59,062 bases of DNA from Rhizobacter sp. (GCA_025350965.1 JANXWV010000085.1:1-59062), one strand, 5' to 3'. Numbered from the stretch's first letter, positions 7,901-16,641 are shown. The notes: a model not told the origin generated them from the letters alone. Translations and numbers: made by a program.

Positions 7901-8434
7901 ATGACCGACCCACGAAGCGCCCCCATGTTCCCGCACCCGCACCCGCACCCGCACCCGCACCCGCAAACTCACCCTCGTACCGCAGCCATGCTGCTGGCCC
8001 TCGCCGCAGCCGGCCTTGCCGGCTGTTCTGTGCTCGGCCTGCCGTCGATCGGCGGGGACGACAAGGCCGCAGTCAAGCCGCCGCCGCCCACGGTCAGCCA
8101 GCCTGGCCGCAAGGTCGTGCTCGTCGGGCTCGACCAGGCCGGCGCGCGGGTCGAACTCGGCCTCGACCAGCAACTGCAGGTGAGGTTGCTGACCAAGGTG
8201 GCGGCGGCGCCCGAGTGGTCGCTCATCGGCCCGGTACCGGCCAGCGTCAGCGTGCAGGGCCCGAGGTTCGAGCCCGACGCGCGCAGCAACGTCAGCGGTG
8301 AGGTCGAGGGCGACACGGTCTGGCAGATCCGCCCGACCGCTGCGGGCAGCGTGCTGCTGCGTTTCGGGTACCGCCGCCCCCACAACACGGCGCCGGCCAC
8401 GCAGGTGGTCACGTTCGACGTTGTGATCAAGTAG
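7901..8434 (+). CDS. Chagasin-like (I42 fold) lipoprotein with His-Pro repeat leader
   Basis: The C-terminal 110 residues look like an inhibitor-I42/chagasin beta-sandwich: VVLVGLDQAGARVELGLDQQ, EWSLIGPVP in place of the usual W loop, DTVWQIRPTAAGSVLLRF and RRPHNTAP where the RPW loop would be. Such proteins inhibit papain-like cysteine peptidases or act as generic periplasmic binding domains. A signal peptide with lipobox (LLALAAAGLAGC) precedes it. The N-terminus is odd: starts at 7901 or 7925 put a (HP)5 tract before the signal sequence, while a start at 7988 gives a conventional short lipoprotein signal. None has a convincing ribosome-binding site, so the true start is uncertain. Confidence 0.6.
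   Translation: MTDPRSAPMFPHPHPHPHPHPQTHPRTAAMLLALAAAGLAGCSVLGLPSIGGDDKAAVKPPPPTVSQPGRKVVLVGLDQAGARVELGLDQQLQVRLLTKVAAAPEWSLIGPVPASVSVQGPRFEPDARSNVSGEVEGDTVWQIRPTAAGSVLLRFGYRRPHNTAPATQVVTFDVVIK
7931..7965 (+). repeat. Hexanucleotide tandem repeat CCGCAC, nearly six copies
   Basis: The unit CCGCAC is repeated without interruption for 35 bases and encodes alternating Pro and His at the N-terminus of the lipoprotein frame. The 6-bp unit keeps the reading frame when copy number changes. Confidence 0.85.
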
Positions 8435-8490
8435 CCGGGCCCGCCCCGTCCCGGCCAGCAGCGCGTCGCGGTCCAAAACACCGAGCTCGC

Positions 8491-8949
8491 ATGATCAACA
8501 ACCTCAGCCTGCGGCTGGCCACCCGCGATGACGCCGCTGCCATTGCACGCATGTCGCGAGACCTGATCGAGCAGGGCCTGGGCTGGAGCTGGACGACCCC
8601 GCGCGTGCTGCGCAGCGTGCACAGTGCCGACACCAACGTCGTGCTCGCACTGGAAGACCAGCGCATCGCCGGCTTCGCGATCATGAAATACGGTGATGCC
8701 GAGGCGCACCTGTTGCTGTTGGCGGTACAGCCTTCGGCGCAGAGGCGCGGCGTGGGCACGGCGCTCACGCGCTGGGTCGAGGCCTCGGCGCTGGTGGCGG
8801 GCATCGGGCAGGTGTACCTCGAAGTGCGCGCCGGCAACGCGGCGGCGCGCGCGTTCTACGAGCTGCTGGGCTATGTGGCGGTGCAGGCGCTGCCGGGCTA
8901 CTACCAGGCACGCGAAGCGGCGGTGCGCATGGCACGCGGCTTGTGGTGA
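8491..8949 (+). CDS. GNAT-family N-acetyltransferase
   Basis: This 152-residue single-domain acetyltransferase shows the acetyl-CoA pyrophosphate-binding loop VQPSAQRRGVGTALTRW near residues 82-98 and the following strand/helix VYLEVRAGNAAARAFYELLGY, typical of RimI-like GNAT enzymes. The substrate cannot be predicted; candidates are a protein N-terminus or a small amine. It stands alone between the lipoprotein and the leftward flgN, and the two transcripts converge. Confidence 0.85.
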   Translation: MINNLSLRLATRDDAAAIARMSRDLIEQGLGWSWTTPRVLRSVHSADTNVVLALEDQRIAGFAIMKYGDAEAHLLLLAVQPSAQRRGVGTALTRWVEASALVAGIGQVYLEVRAGNAAARAFYELLGYVAVQALPGYYQAREAAVRMARGLW

Positions 8950-9004
8950 GGGCGGCCGAGTCGTCTGCGCGGGCAGCCGGCAGGCCGACCCACGCGTCAG
9001 TGCA

Positions 9005-9439
9005 TCAGGCCTGGACGGCGCCGCCCAACAACGCGCGGTCGCTCGCGCCGAGGGTCGAGTACAGGGCCGTGTTGTCGCGGGGCAGCAGCACGTCGATGGC
9101 ACGGTCGAGCGCGGCCGTGGCGCGCGCCAGCGATTCGCGCTGTGCCGCCACCTGGCCGCTGGCCAACGCCAGCCGGTGCCGCAGCGCGGCAGGCACGCTG
9201 CCACTGCGGGCTGCGTTCGCAAAGTGTTCCACCGCCAGCGCCAGGGCGCGGTGCAATTCGGACGCATGCAGGTCGATGCCCGCGCTGTCGTGTGCGCGCA
9301 GTGATTCCCCGAGTGCGGCCAGGCGCAACTCGACCGCCGCCAGCGCCGGCTCGAGCGCCGGTTCAAGCGGCCGGGCTGGCGAGGCCAGGGTGTCGGGCGT
9401 ATAGAGACTGTCGGTAGGCACAGCAGGCGGGTTGCGCAT
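9005..9439 (-). CDS. flgN: Flagellar export chaperone FlgN
   Basis: This 144-residue, mostly helical protein is rich in Ala, Leu and Arg (heptad-like from residue 27 on), the length and composition of FlgN. FlgN is a cytoplasmic chaperone that delivers the hook-filament junction proteins FlgK and FlgL to the export gate. It starts 5 bases after the flgM stop on the same strand, completing a flgA-flgM-flgN order common in betaproteobacteria. Sequence similarity alone would be weak; position carries much of the call. Confidence 0.8.
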   Translation of the reverse strand: MRNPPAVPTDSLYTPDTLASPARPLEPALEPALAAVELRLAALGESLRAHDSAGIDLHASELHRALALAVEHFANAARSGSVPAALRHRLALASGQVAAQRESLARATAALDRAIDVLLPRDNTALYSTLGASDRALLGGAVQA

Positions 9440-9444
9440 CGCGG

Positions 9445-9804
9445 TCAGGCCTTGTTGCCGCCGCCGGTCTTGCTGAGCAGTTCCTGGGCGTTCGCGAGCA
9501 GCTTGTCGGCAATGGCTTCGGGGTTGACCTTGTAGCTGCCTTCGTCGATGGCCTTCGAGATCGCAGCCACCTTGGCGGCGTCGAACTCGGGCGTGCCGCT
9601 GGCCGACAACAGCGTTGCCGCCGTGCTGGAAAGTTCGATCTTCGCGCTGGCATCGGCCTTCGCCGGAATCGCTGCGGACGGTTGCGGCTTGACCGGCTCG
9701 GTCGACACGCTCGGGCCGCTCTTGCCGATCGTCGAACCGGGCTTTGCGGCCAGTTTGGCGGCCGGTAGTGGAGTGGGTTGTTCTCCGTTGGGTCTGATCT
9801 TCAT
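9445..9804 (-). CDS. flgM: Anti-sigma-28 factor FlgM
   Basis: This 119-residue protein begins MKIRPN and has a Pro/Ala/Ser-rich, probably disordered N-terminal half. The C-terminal half is helical (KIELSSTAATLL, AKVAAISKAIDEGSYKVNPEAIADKLL), the part that binds sigma-28 (FliA). FlgM holds FliA inactive until the hook-basal body is complete and FlgM is exported. A strong AGGAG lies just before the ATG, and a sigma-28 promoter sits about 50 bases upstream, giving the usual feedback loop. It is followed by flgN. Confidence 0.92.
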   Translation of the reverse strand: MKIRPNGEQPTPLPAAKLAAKPGSTIGKSGPSVSTEPVKPQPSAAIPAKADASAKIELSSTAATLLSASGTPEFDAAKVAAISKAIDEGSYKVNPEAIADKLLANAQELLSKTGGGNKA

Positions 9805-9855
9805 GGTGCTCTCCTGGGGGTGAGGCGCGGGGCCCGACCTGTCAACATGAACGGA

Positions 9856-9882
9856 GTATCGGCGCGGGCAAAGGCGACTTTA
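9856..9882 (-). promoter_or_regulatory. Sigma-28 (FliA) promoter of flgMN
   Basis: On the minus strand TAAA (complement of 9879-9882) is followed after exactly 15 bases by GCCGATAC (complement of 9856-9863). This matches the flagellar sigma-28 consensus TAAA-N15-GCCGATAA in all but the last base. It points towards flgM, whose ATG is about 52 bases downstream, and lets flgM be transcribed separately from flgA. Confidence 0.85.
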
Positions 9883-9925
9883 GGGCTTTCTTGCGCGGCC
9901 CGGTGCGATGCGGCCAATGCGCGTG

Positions 9926-10711
9926 TCACAGCGCCAGCTCCAGCCGCTTGTCACCCACCGGCACGCCGCTGAGCACGCGGCCGCTGTCGGTGCGCACCCG
10001 GGCCGGCTGGCCCTCGACGCCGTTCGTCAAGGCCTGTGCCTCGCCGGCCACGCTGAACCCGGCACCGCTGCTCGACACGGTCACGGTGTCGCCAGCGGCG
10101 AACCACTGGCGCGGCTTCAGGTGCGACAGCCGCAACCCCTGGCCGGCCTTGAGCGGGCGCGCCAGCTGGCGGCCCACGGCGGCGTCGGCATTCAACAAGG
10201 GCGCGGAAGTGTCTTCGGCCAGATCGACTTCACCTTGAGCCAGGTCGGTGGCCGCCAGCACGCTGCCGGCACTCGCGTTGGCGGTGGCCACCCAGCCCGG
10301 CGCAAACGCCTTCACGGTGATCGGCAGGTAGACGTTCCACTTCACCACGCCTTCGGTGCAGCGAAGGCCGATGCGGCTCTTGCCCCAGGGCCGCGTGCCT
10401 TCGGGCAGATAGGGCTCGATGCGCGCGCACGGCGCCAGGCGCAGCCGCGCATCGAGCTGGCCGACGACCACTTCGATCCGCGGCGCGCCCGGTGCCGCGG
10501 TGCGGCTGCCGTCGAGTGCCAACTGGCGCACCTGCTGTTCGAGGTGGCCGCCCAGGGCGGCCAGGCCGTCGGTCGCGTTCGATTCGGCCGGGGCTGGCCC
10601 TTGGGCGTACGACGTCGCGACCGACAGGCTCAAGGCGAGTGCACCCGCGAAGCCGAAGGCGACCGCGCGGCCGGCGGACCGGACATCAGCATGAGAGAGG
10701 CGCTTCAACAT
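9926..10711 (-). CDS. flgA: Flagellar P-ring assembly chaperone FlgA
   Basis: This 261-residue periplasmic protein has a signal peptide (cleavage near SYAQG, about residue 37). The C-terminal two thirds carry the SAF-domain features of FlgA: LRLAPCARIEPYLPEG, RIGLRCTEGVVKWNVYLP, then GSVLAATDLAQGEVDL and the terminal GDTVTVSSSG and ARVRTDSGRVLSG strands. FlgA helps FlgI form the P ring. The ATG at 10711 places the signal sequence at the N-terminus. It is divergent from flgB across 131 bases, and flgM and flgN follow downstream. Confidence 0.92.
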   Translation of the reverse strand: MLKRLSHADVRSAGRAVAFGFAGALALSLSVATSYAQGPAPAESNATDGLAALGGHLEQQVRQLALDGSRTAAPGAPRIEVVVGQLDARLRLAPCARIEPYLPEGTRPWGKSRIGLRCTEGVVKWNVYLPITVKAFAPGWVATANASAGSVLAATDLAQGEVDLAEDTSAPLLNADAAVGRQLARPLKAGQGLRLSHLKPRQWFAAGDTVTVSSSGAGFSVAGEAQALTNGVEGQPARVRTDSGRVLSGVPVGDKRLELAL

Positions 10712-10842
10712 GCACTGCACTGTAGGGTGCGTGCGCGCGCCGCTGGGGGCCGAATAGGCCGGCCTTCCCCGTGCTGTTCGCGCTAATGTTTTGCCGCAGC
10801 GCTGCCCACAATGGCCCGGCACCGCATCCATCAAGGCCCGCC

Positions 10843-11259
10843 ATGCTGAACCGACTCACCGACTCGCTCGACTTCCAAGGCCAGGCCCTGATGCTGCGTT
10901 CCGAGCGCCAGCGGCTGGTCGCCAGCAACATCGCCAACGCGGACACGCCGGGCTACGTGGCGCGCGACATCGACTTCGCGCAGGCGCTGCGCAATGCCAC
11001 GGGTAGCACCGGCGGCGGGGCGCCAGCCGCGCAGTTGGTGGCCAGCCAGGCCGGGCACATCACGTCGCAAGCGGGAACGGCCGGCCTCGGCAGCGCGCTG
11101 GTCTATGCCGCACCGAGCCAGACCAACCTCGACCGCAACACCGTCGACATGGACCGCGAGCGCGCCAGCTTCACCGACAACGCGGTCAAGTACGAGGCCA
11201 CGCTGCGTTTCATCGGCGCCAACGTGCGAACGACGCTGAGTGCCATCACCGGGCAGTGA
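10843..11259 (+). CDS. flgB: Flagellar basal-body proximal rod protein FlgB
   Basis: This 138-residue protein has the rod-family N-terminal signature LVASNIANADTPGYVARDIDF and a C-terminal amphipathic helix (VKYEATLRFIGANVRTTLSAI). FlgB forms the part of the rod nearest the MS ring and is exported by the flagellar type III system without a cleaved signal. It opens the flgBCDEF run; the next gene starts 23 bases downstream. The ATG at 10843 is chosen to match the family N-terminus. Confidence 0.95.
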   Translation: MLNRLTDSLDFQGQALMLRSERQRLVASNIANADTPGYVARDIDFAQALRNATGSTGGGAPAAQLVASQAGHITSQAGTAGLGSALVYAAPSQTNLDRNTVDMDRERASFTDNAVKYEATLRFIGANVRTTLSAITGQ

Positions 11260-11282
11260 CGCTGCCGAACAAGGAGACCTGA

Positions 11283-11702
11283 ATGTCGATGTTGAACATC
11301 TTCAACGTGTCGGGCAGCGCTGCCAGTGCGCAGAGCCAGCGCCTCAACGTGGTGGCCAGCAACCTGGCCAACGCCGACACCGTGGCCGGCCCCGACGGGC
11401 AGGCCTACAAGGCGCGCCAGGTGACGTTTCAGACCCAGCTGATGGGGGCCAACGGAGCCGACCCCACGGCCGCCGGCGTGCGCGTGAGCAGCATCACCGA
11501 AGACGCGACCGCCGGCCGCCGCGTGCACGACCCCAAGCACCCCAGCGCCGACGCCGACGGCTATGTGACCTACAGCAACGTGAATGCGGTCGAGGAGATG
11601 GTCAACATGATCTCGGCCTCGCGTTCCTACCAAAGCAACATCGAAGTCATGAACACCGCCAAGAGCCTGCTGCTTAAGACGCTGCAGATGGGTCAGTCCT
11701 GA
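11283..11702 (+). CDS. flgC: Flagellar basal-body rod protein FlgC
   Basis: This 139-residue rod protein has the conserved N-terminal [20 protein letters not shown] and the C-terminal rod motif [20 protein letters not shown]. FlgC assembles with FlgB and FlgF into the proximal rod. A strong AAGGAG precedes the ATG. Length is normal for the family. Confidence 0.96.
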   Translation: MSMLNIFNVSGSAASAQSQRLNVVASNLANADTVAGPDGQAYKARQVTFQTQLMGANGADPTAAGVRVSSITEDATAGRRVHDPKHPSADADGYVTYSNVNAVEEMVNMISASRSYQSNIEVMNTAKSLLLKTLQMGQS

Positions 11703-11745
11703 TGTTGACGCCGATGCTTGAAGCCACACCTCCGAGGACTTGACC

Positions 11746-12420
11746 ATGGCCACCGCCGTCACCAACCCGCTCGCTGGCAACACCACAGCCAGCACCGCAG
11801 CCACCGCAGCGCAGAAGGCCGCCGCCACCAACAAGGCCGACGAGGCGGGCAGCCAGGACCGCTTCCTGAAACTGCTCGTCACGCAGTTGCAGAACCAGGA
11901 CCCGCTCAGCCCGATGGACAACGCGCAGCTCACCAGCCAGCTCGCGCAGATCAACACCGTCAGTGGCATTGCCACGCTCAACACCAGCGTGCAGGCCCTG
12001 TCCGGGCGCTTCCTTCAGATGCAGTCGCTGCAGGGCGCGGCCCTGATCGGCAAGGACGTGATCGTGCCCGGCAACAAGCTCGACATTGCCGACGGCACCG
12101 GCCAGGGCGGCTTCGAGCTGACGAGCGCGGCGGATGCAGTCAAGGTCGAAGTGCTCAGCCCCGCCGGCCGCGTGCTCGACACGCTGAACCTCGGCGCGCA
12201 AGGCAGCGGCACGCACAGCTTCGACTGGGCTGCCGGCCAATACAGCACCGCGAGCAACCTGAGCTTCCGCGTCACCGCCAGCAACGGTGCCACCGCGCTA
12301 ACCAGCACCGCGCTGATGCGCGACAAGGTCGACGCGGTGAGCACTGCAGGCGACGCGCTGATGCTCGAATTGCACAACGCCGGCACCGTGGCCTACAGCA
12401 CGGTTCGGTCGATCAACTGA
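11746..12420 (+). CDS. flgD: Flagellar hook-capping protein FlgD
   Basis: This 224-residue hook cap scaffold is required for FlgE polymerisation and is lost when the hook is finished. The conserved N-terminal block is present (QDRFLKLLVTQLQNQDPLSP, then MDNAQLTSQLAQINTVSGI). The C-terminal half contains a FlgD Ig/tudor-like region (VEVLSPAGRVLDTLNLG, FDWAAGQYS). The ATG at 11746 has GAGG 9 bases upstream; a TTG two codons earlier is unlikely. It lies between flgC and flgE as expected. Confidence 0.94.
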   Translation: MATAVTNPLAGNTTASTAATAAQKAAATNKADEAGSQDRFLKLLVTQLQNQDPLSPMDNAQLTSQLAQINTVSGIATLNTSVQALSGRFLQMQSLQGAALIGKDVIVPGNKLDIADGTGQGGFELTSAADAVKVEVLSPAGRVLDTLNLGAQGSGTHSFDWAAGQYSTASNLSFRVTASNGATALTSTALMRDKVDAVSTAGDALMLELHNAGTVAYSTVRSIN

Positions 12421-12460
12421 CGTCTCGCGTCAGAACCACTCTTCACACGAAAGAACACCC

Positions 12461-13726
12461 ATGGGCTTCCAGCAAGGTCTCTCCGGCTTGAACGCTTCCA
12501 GCAAGAACCTGGAGGTCATCGGCCACAACGTGGCCAACGCCAACACCATCGGCAACAAGTCCTCGCGCGCCGAGTTCGGCGACATGTACGCGGCTGCGAT
12601 CAGCGGCGCCGGCGCGACCAGCATCGGCATCGGCGTGAACCTGCAGGCAGTGACGCAGCAGTTCACGCAAGGCAACATCACTACCACCGAGAACCCGCTC
12701 GACCTGGCCATCAACGGCAACGGCTTCTTCGAGGTGAGCAACGGCAGCTCGCAGACGCTCTACACGCGCAACGGCCAGTTTCAGGCCGACAAGAACGGCT
12801 TCATCGTCAACAACGCCGGCATGAAGCTGATCGGCTACCCGGTCGACCGCTTCGGCGTGATCCAGCCCGGCGCCGCCGTGCCGATCTCGCTGCCCACGGC
12901 GGGCGTGAACCCGAGTGTCACGAGCAAGGTCGCCATCGAGATGAACCTCGACGCGCGCAAGGCCACCACGCTGCCCGCCGGCACGCCGCAGATCGACTTC
13001 ACCGATGCCAAGACCTACAACGACGCGACCTCGGTGCGGGTGTTCGACCTGAAGGGTCAGGACGTGGCGCTGACCTACTACTTCCAGAAGGCGGCCACCG
13101 ACACCTGGAACGTGTACGCCACGGCGAACGGCACCTCCGTGAATGTCGACGCATCGGGCAACCCGCTGCCGGTGACGAGCATCTCGTTCCCGCCGAACGG
13201 CGGAGCGCCCACGTCGCCGGCAGGCACGGTGCCCATGAACATCCCGGCGTCGACCAACGCTGCGGGTGCGGCGGCGATGGCCATCCCCGGCGTGGCGCTC
13301 GACCTGCGCGGTGCCACGCAGTTCGGCTCGGCCTTCGGCGTAACCAGCATGGTGCAGGACGGCTATGCCGCCGGCCAACTGGCGGGTGTGTCGATCGAGA
13401 AGACCGGCGTCGTGATGGCGACCTATTCGAACGGCCAGTCCAAGCCGGCCGGGCAGCTGGAGCTGGCCACCTTCAAGAACCCGCAGGGCCTGAGCGCACT
13501 CGGCGGCAACGTCTGGGCGCGCACCTTCACGTCAGGGGACCCGACGCTGGGAACGCCCGGCAGCGGCAACCTCGGCGTGCTGCAGTCGGGCGCGCTCGAA
13601 GAGTCGAACACCGACCTCACCGCCGAGCTCGTCAACATGATCACCGCGCAGCGCATCTACCAGGCCAATGCGCAGACCATCAAGACGCAGGACCAGGTGC
13701 TGCAGACGCTGGTGAACCTGCGCTGA
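12461..13726 (+). CDS. flgE: Flagellar hook protein FlgE
   Basis: This 421-residue structural subunit of the hook, the universal joint between rod and filament, has the N-terminal signature SSKNLEVIGHNVANANTIG and the block LDLAINGNGFFEV with LYTRNGQF. At the C-terminus NTDLTAELVNMITAQRIYQA forms the coiled-coil partner. The central D1/D2 region (about 170-330) is the variable surface-exposed part. Length is typical for Burkholderiales. Confidence 0.96.
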   Translation: MGFQQGLSGLNASSKNLEVIGHNVANANTIGNKSSRAEFGDMYAAAISGAGATSIGIGVNLQAVTQQFTQGNITTTENPLDLAINGNGFFEVSNGSSQTLYTRNGQFQADKNGFIVNNAGMKLIGYPVDRFGVIQPGAAVPISLPTAGVNPSVTSKVAIEMNLDARKATTLPAGTPQIDFTDAKTYNDATSVRVFDLKGQDVALTYYFQKAATDTWNVYATANGTSVNVDASGNPLPVTSISFPPNGGAPTSPAGTVPMNIPASTNAAGAAAMAIPGVALDLRGATQFGSAFGVTSMVQDGYAAGQLAGVSIEKTGVVMATYSNGQSKPAGQLELATFKNPQGLSALGGNVWARTFTSGDPTLGTPGSGNLGVLQSGALEESNTDLTAELVNMITAQRIYQANAQTIKTQDQVLQTLVNLR

Positions 13727-13766
13727 CCCCCGACCGTGACTTGACCGACCCCGAAGAGGCTCGCCG

Positions 13767-14492
13767 ATGGACCGCATGATCTACCTCTCGATGTCGGGCG
13801 CGAAGGCGACGATGCAGCGTCAGGACACGCTCGCGAACAACCTTGCCAACGTGTCAACCCCAGGCTTTCGTGCCGAGCTGCAGGCTTTCCGCGCGGTGCC
13901 GGTGCAGGGCAGCGGGGCGAGCACGCGCGTGTATGCCCTCGAGACGACCACCGGCTACGACGCGTCGCCCGGCGCCATCACCAGCACCGGGCGCAACCTC
14001 GACGTGGCGGCTCGTGGCAACGCCTGGCTTACCGTGCAGGCGCTTGACGGCACCGAAGCCTACACGCGGGGCGGCTCGCTCGACGTATCGGCCGACGGCA
14101 CCCTCACCACGCGCGGCGGCCTGCCCGTGATGGGCGACGGTGGCCCGCTGCAGGTGCCGCCGAACACGGCAGTGAGCATCGGCGCCGACGGCACCGTCAG
14201 CGCCAAAGGCAGCGATGGCCGCAGCACCTCGGTCGGCAAGCTCAAGCTCGTGACGCCCGAGGCCGCGCTGACCCGCGGCGAAGACGGGCTGTTCCGGGCC
14301 GCTGACGGCGATTTGCAGGCCGACGCCACGGCGCGCGTGCAGGACGGTGCGCTCGAAGGCTCGAACGTCAGCCCGGTCGAGACCATGGTTGCGATGATCT
14401 CGGCCGCGCGGCAGTTCGAGGCGCAGATGAAGATGCTGCAGACGGCCGAAGCCGACGAGAAAGCTGCGTCGCAGTTGCTGTCGGTCAATTGA
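13767..14492 (+). CDS. flgF: Flagellar basal-body rod protein FlgF
   Basis: This 241-residue proximal rod protein has the N-terminal signature DTLANNLANVSTPGFRAELQ, the central block LDVAARGNAWLTVQ with AYTRGGSLDV, and the C-terminal NVSPVETMVAMISAARQFEA. The initiating MDRMIYLSMSGAKATM is typical of FlgF. It is the last gene before the flagellar run is broken by zwf on the other strand. In most relatives flgG follows directly; here the gap is about 2.4 kb. Confidence 0.95.
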   Translation: MDRMIYLSMSGAKATMQRQDTLANNLANVSTPGFRAELQAFRAVPVQGSGASTRVYALETTTGYDASPGAITSTGRNLDVAARGNAWLTVQALDGTEAYTRGGSLDVSADGTLTTRGGLPVMGDGGPLQVPPNTAVSIGADGTVSAKGSDGRSTSVGKLKLVTPEAALTRGEDGLFRAADGDLQADATARVQDGALEGSNVSPVETMVAMISAARQFEAQMKMLQTAEADEKAASQLLSVN

Positions 14493-14643
14493 CGGGCAAG
14501 GCGACGCTCGGTTTCGAGCCGCGATCATTCGGCCGGGCCGGTGTGCAGACGATGCTGCCAACGCCTTCGATGCGGCCGTCGAACCGCTCACCGGGCACGA
14601 CCGGCCCCACACCCTCGGCCGTGCCGGTGAAGTTGCGCGGGCG
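14485..14643 (-). pseudogene. C-terminal remnant resembling the fumarylacetoacetate hydrolase family
   Basis: Directly after the zwf stop, in the same frame, 52 sense codons stay open and end in TGA at 14485-14487. Their product begins FTGTAEGVGPVVPGERFDG and continues RIEGVGS, which resembles the conserved C-terminal loop of FAH-family hydrolases (GTPxGVGPxxPGDxVexxIeGiG). The rest of such a gene is absent because zwf occupies the upstream side, so this is best read as a gene remnant. It overlaps the last bases of flgF on the other strand. The match is short and recalled from memory, so the call is tentative. Confidence 0.4.
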
Positions 14644-16107
14644 TCAGTTCCCGGCCGGGTTCGGCGCGCGCCAGGCGCGCTCGAACGGCAGCCGCCAGGC
14701 GTGCGGCGCGATCAGCTGGTGGATCGACTTTGGCCCCCATGAATTCGGCGGGTACAGGCGCACCGGTGGCGGCGCTTCGAGCAGTTGAGTCGACACTTCC
14801 CACAAACGCTCGATGCCTTCTGCCGTCGTGAACAGGGTTCTGTCACCGCGCATCGCATCGAGAATCAGCCGCTCGTAGGCTTCGAGCACGTCGCCGATCA
14901 GGCCGGTGTCGTGCATCGCGAACTGCAGGCTCAGCTTGTCGAGCCGCATGCCGGGGCCGGGGCGTTTGCCGTAGAACGACAGGCTCATTTTCGACGCATC
15001 GGCCAGGTCGAAGGTCAGGTGATCGGGCCCCTGCGCGCCGACGCCCGAGCCCGCCGGGAACATGCTCTTCGGCGGCTCGCGAAACGCGATCGAGATGATG
15101 CGCTGGCCCTCGGCCATCTTCTTGCCGGTGCGCAGGAAGAACGGCACGCCGGCCCAGCGCCAGTTGTCGATGAAGCACTTGAGCGCGATGAAGGTCTCGG
15201 TCTCTGACTGCGGGTCCACGCCCTCTTCGTCGCGGTAGCCGGTGTACTGGCCGCGCACCACGTTGGCGGGCAGGATCGGCAGCATGCTGCGGAACACCTT
15301 GTTCTTCTCTTCGCTGATCGGTGCCGGCTCGAGTGCCGTGGGTGGCTCCATGGCCATGAACGCGAGGATCTGGAACAGGTGCGTCACCACCATGTCGCGG
15401 TACGCGCCGGTCTGCTCGTAGAAGCCCGAGCGCTTGCCGAGACCCAAGGTTTCGGGCACGTCGATCTGCACGTGGTCGATGAAGTTTCGGTTCCAGATCG
15501 GTTCGAACAGGCCGTTCGCGAAACGGAACGCGAGGATGTTCTGCGCCGGCTCCTTGCCCAGGAAGTGGTCGATGCGGAAGATCTGGTCCTCCGCGAACAC
15601 GTCGTGCAGCTTCGTGTTCAGCGACACCGCACTGGCCAGGTCGGTGCCGAACGGCTTTTCCATCACGATGCGCGAGCGCTCCACAAGACCTGCCTCGCCG
15701 AGCAGGCGCACCGCCGGCAACGCCGCGCTCGGCGGCACGCTCAGGTAGTGCAGGCGCCGGCTCTCGCCAGGCAGCGCCTGCTCGGCGCGGTCGACTGCAG
15801 CGCGCAGGGCGGCAGCACCGGCGCCCAGCGGCACGTAGTCGAGGCTGGCCGCGAAGGCGGCCCAGTCGGCGTCGGTGACCTTGCGCGCCGAGAACTCGTC
15901 GAGCGAGGAACGCGCCAAGGTGCGGAAGGCTTCCACGTCGATGTCGTCGAGCGAAACCCCGATGATCCGGCAGCCCGGGATGAAGCCGACGCTTGCGAGG
16001 TGGAACAGGCCCGGCAGCAACTTGCGCCGCGCCAGGTCGCCGGTGGCGCCGAACAGCACCACCACCTGGGGAAAGCGCGGGCCCACGCCTGGGGGAATCT
16101 TGGCCAT
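14644..16107 (-). CDS. zwf: Glucose-6-phosphate 1-dehydrogenase
   Basis: This 487-residue enzyme oxidises glucose 6-phosphate to 6-phosphogluconolactone with NAD(P)+, opening the oxidative pentose phosphate or Entner-Doudoroff route. It shows the dinucleotide-binding loop [15 protein letters not shown] (19-33), EKPFGTD (150-156) and the substrate-site signature [10 protein letters not shown] (178-187), with His181 and Lys185 in their expected places. The C-terminal domain ends with the usual SWGP motif. The ATG at 16107 is used because upstream codons lack family similarity. It lies on the opposite strand between flgF and flgG, with no pgl, edd or gnd beside it, so it is probably transcribed alone. 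Confidence 0.95.
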   Translation of the reverse strand: MAKIPPGVGPRFPQVVVLFGATGDLARRKLLPGLFHLASVGFIPGCRIIGVSLDDIDVEAFRTLARSSLDEFSARKVTDADWAAFAASLDYVPLGAGAAALRAAVDRAEQALPGESRRLHYLSVPPSAALPAVRLLGEAGLVERSRIVMEKPFGTDLASAVSLNTKLHDVFAEDQIFRIDHFLGKEPAQNILAFRFANGLFEPIWNRNFIDHVQIDVPETLGLGKRSGFYEQTGAYRDMVVTHLFQILAFMAMEPPTALEPAPISEEKNKVFRSMLPILPANVVRGQYTGYRDEEGVDPQSETETFIALKCFIDNWRWAGVPFFLRTGKKMAEGQRIISIAFREPPKSMFPAGSGVGAQGPDHLTFDLADASKMSLSFYGKRPGPGMRLDKLSLQFAMHDTGLIGDVLEAYERLILDAMRGDRTLFTTAEGIERLWEVSTQLLEAPPPVRLYPPNSWGPKSIHQLIAPHAWRLPFERAWRAPNPAGN

Positions 16108-16352
16108 CGGTCGGTCCTTTTGTTGTGCCCAGGGCTTGCCGCAAGGGCCATGCCACTGGGTTGCGCGTTGCGTGCCGGCAGCAGCCTGGAGGCGTGGTGG
16201 GCGGGGGCGGAAGCGGGTGTTGCGCCTCGGCGTTATAGCCTGTGGCGCCGGCCGAAGCCAACGAGAAAACGGTGTTGTCCTACCGCAGTCGGCCCGGGCG
16301 AGGGCTATGTTGTGCTGCATCCAGCCTTCACTCCCGCACCGAGGTCACCGCC

Positions 16353-16517
16353 ATGTCGATCCAGAAGCTGCACAAGCCCCACCGGCTCCCGCTGTCGCAC
16401 ACCGAGCCGGACGACCCGGAACCCGGCATGCTGCCCATCGAGCCCGATCAGGGCCTCGTACCCACGCACATTCCGGACGACCCCGAGCACGACCGCGCGA
16501 TCGACCCCGAGGCGTGA
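16353..16517 (+). CDS. Small acidic proline-rich protein
   Basis: This 54-residue frame has a basic start (MSIQKLHKPHRLPL) and an acidic, Pro-rich rest (DDPEPGMLPIEPDQG, PDDPEHDRAIDPEA). A GAGGT ribosome-binding site lies at the right distance. I recall similar short Burkholderiales proteins ending in IPDDPEHDR-DPEA, function unknown. No membrane segment is present, so it is probably a disordered cytoplasmic protein. It is divergent from zwf. Confidence 0.6.
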   Translation: MSIQKLHKPHRLPLSHTEPDDPEPGMLPIEPDQGLVPTHIPDDPEHDRAIDPEA

Positions 16518-16641
16518 GCCGGGCTCGGCACGCTTACTCACATTGAGGGATGGCGCAACCGGCGCTGCTCGATATGGTCCACGCTTTGGTCGTTGGCATC
16601 GGTGCCCTTTCGGGCGCCGGGCGGCCGAACAGGGGCTGCGC

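Noticed and set aside
7931-7965. CRISPR-like repeat
   Set aside because: It is a pure 6-bp tandem repeat without spacers.
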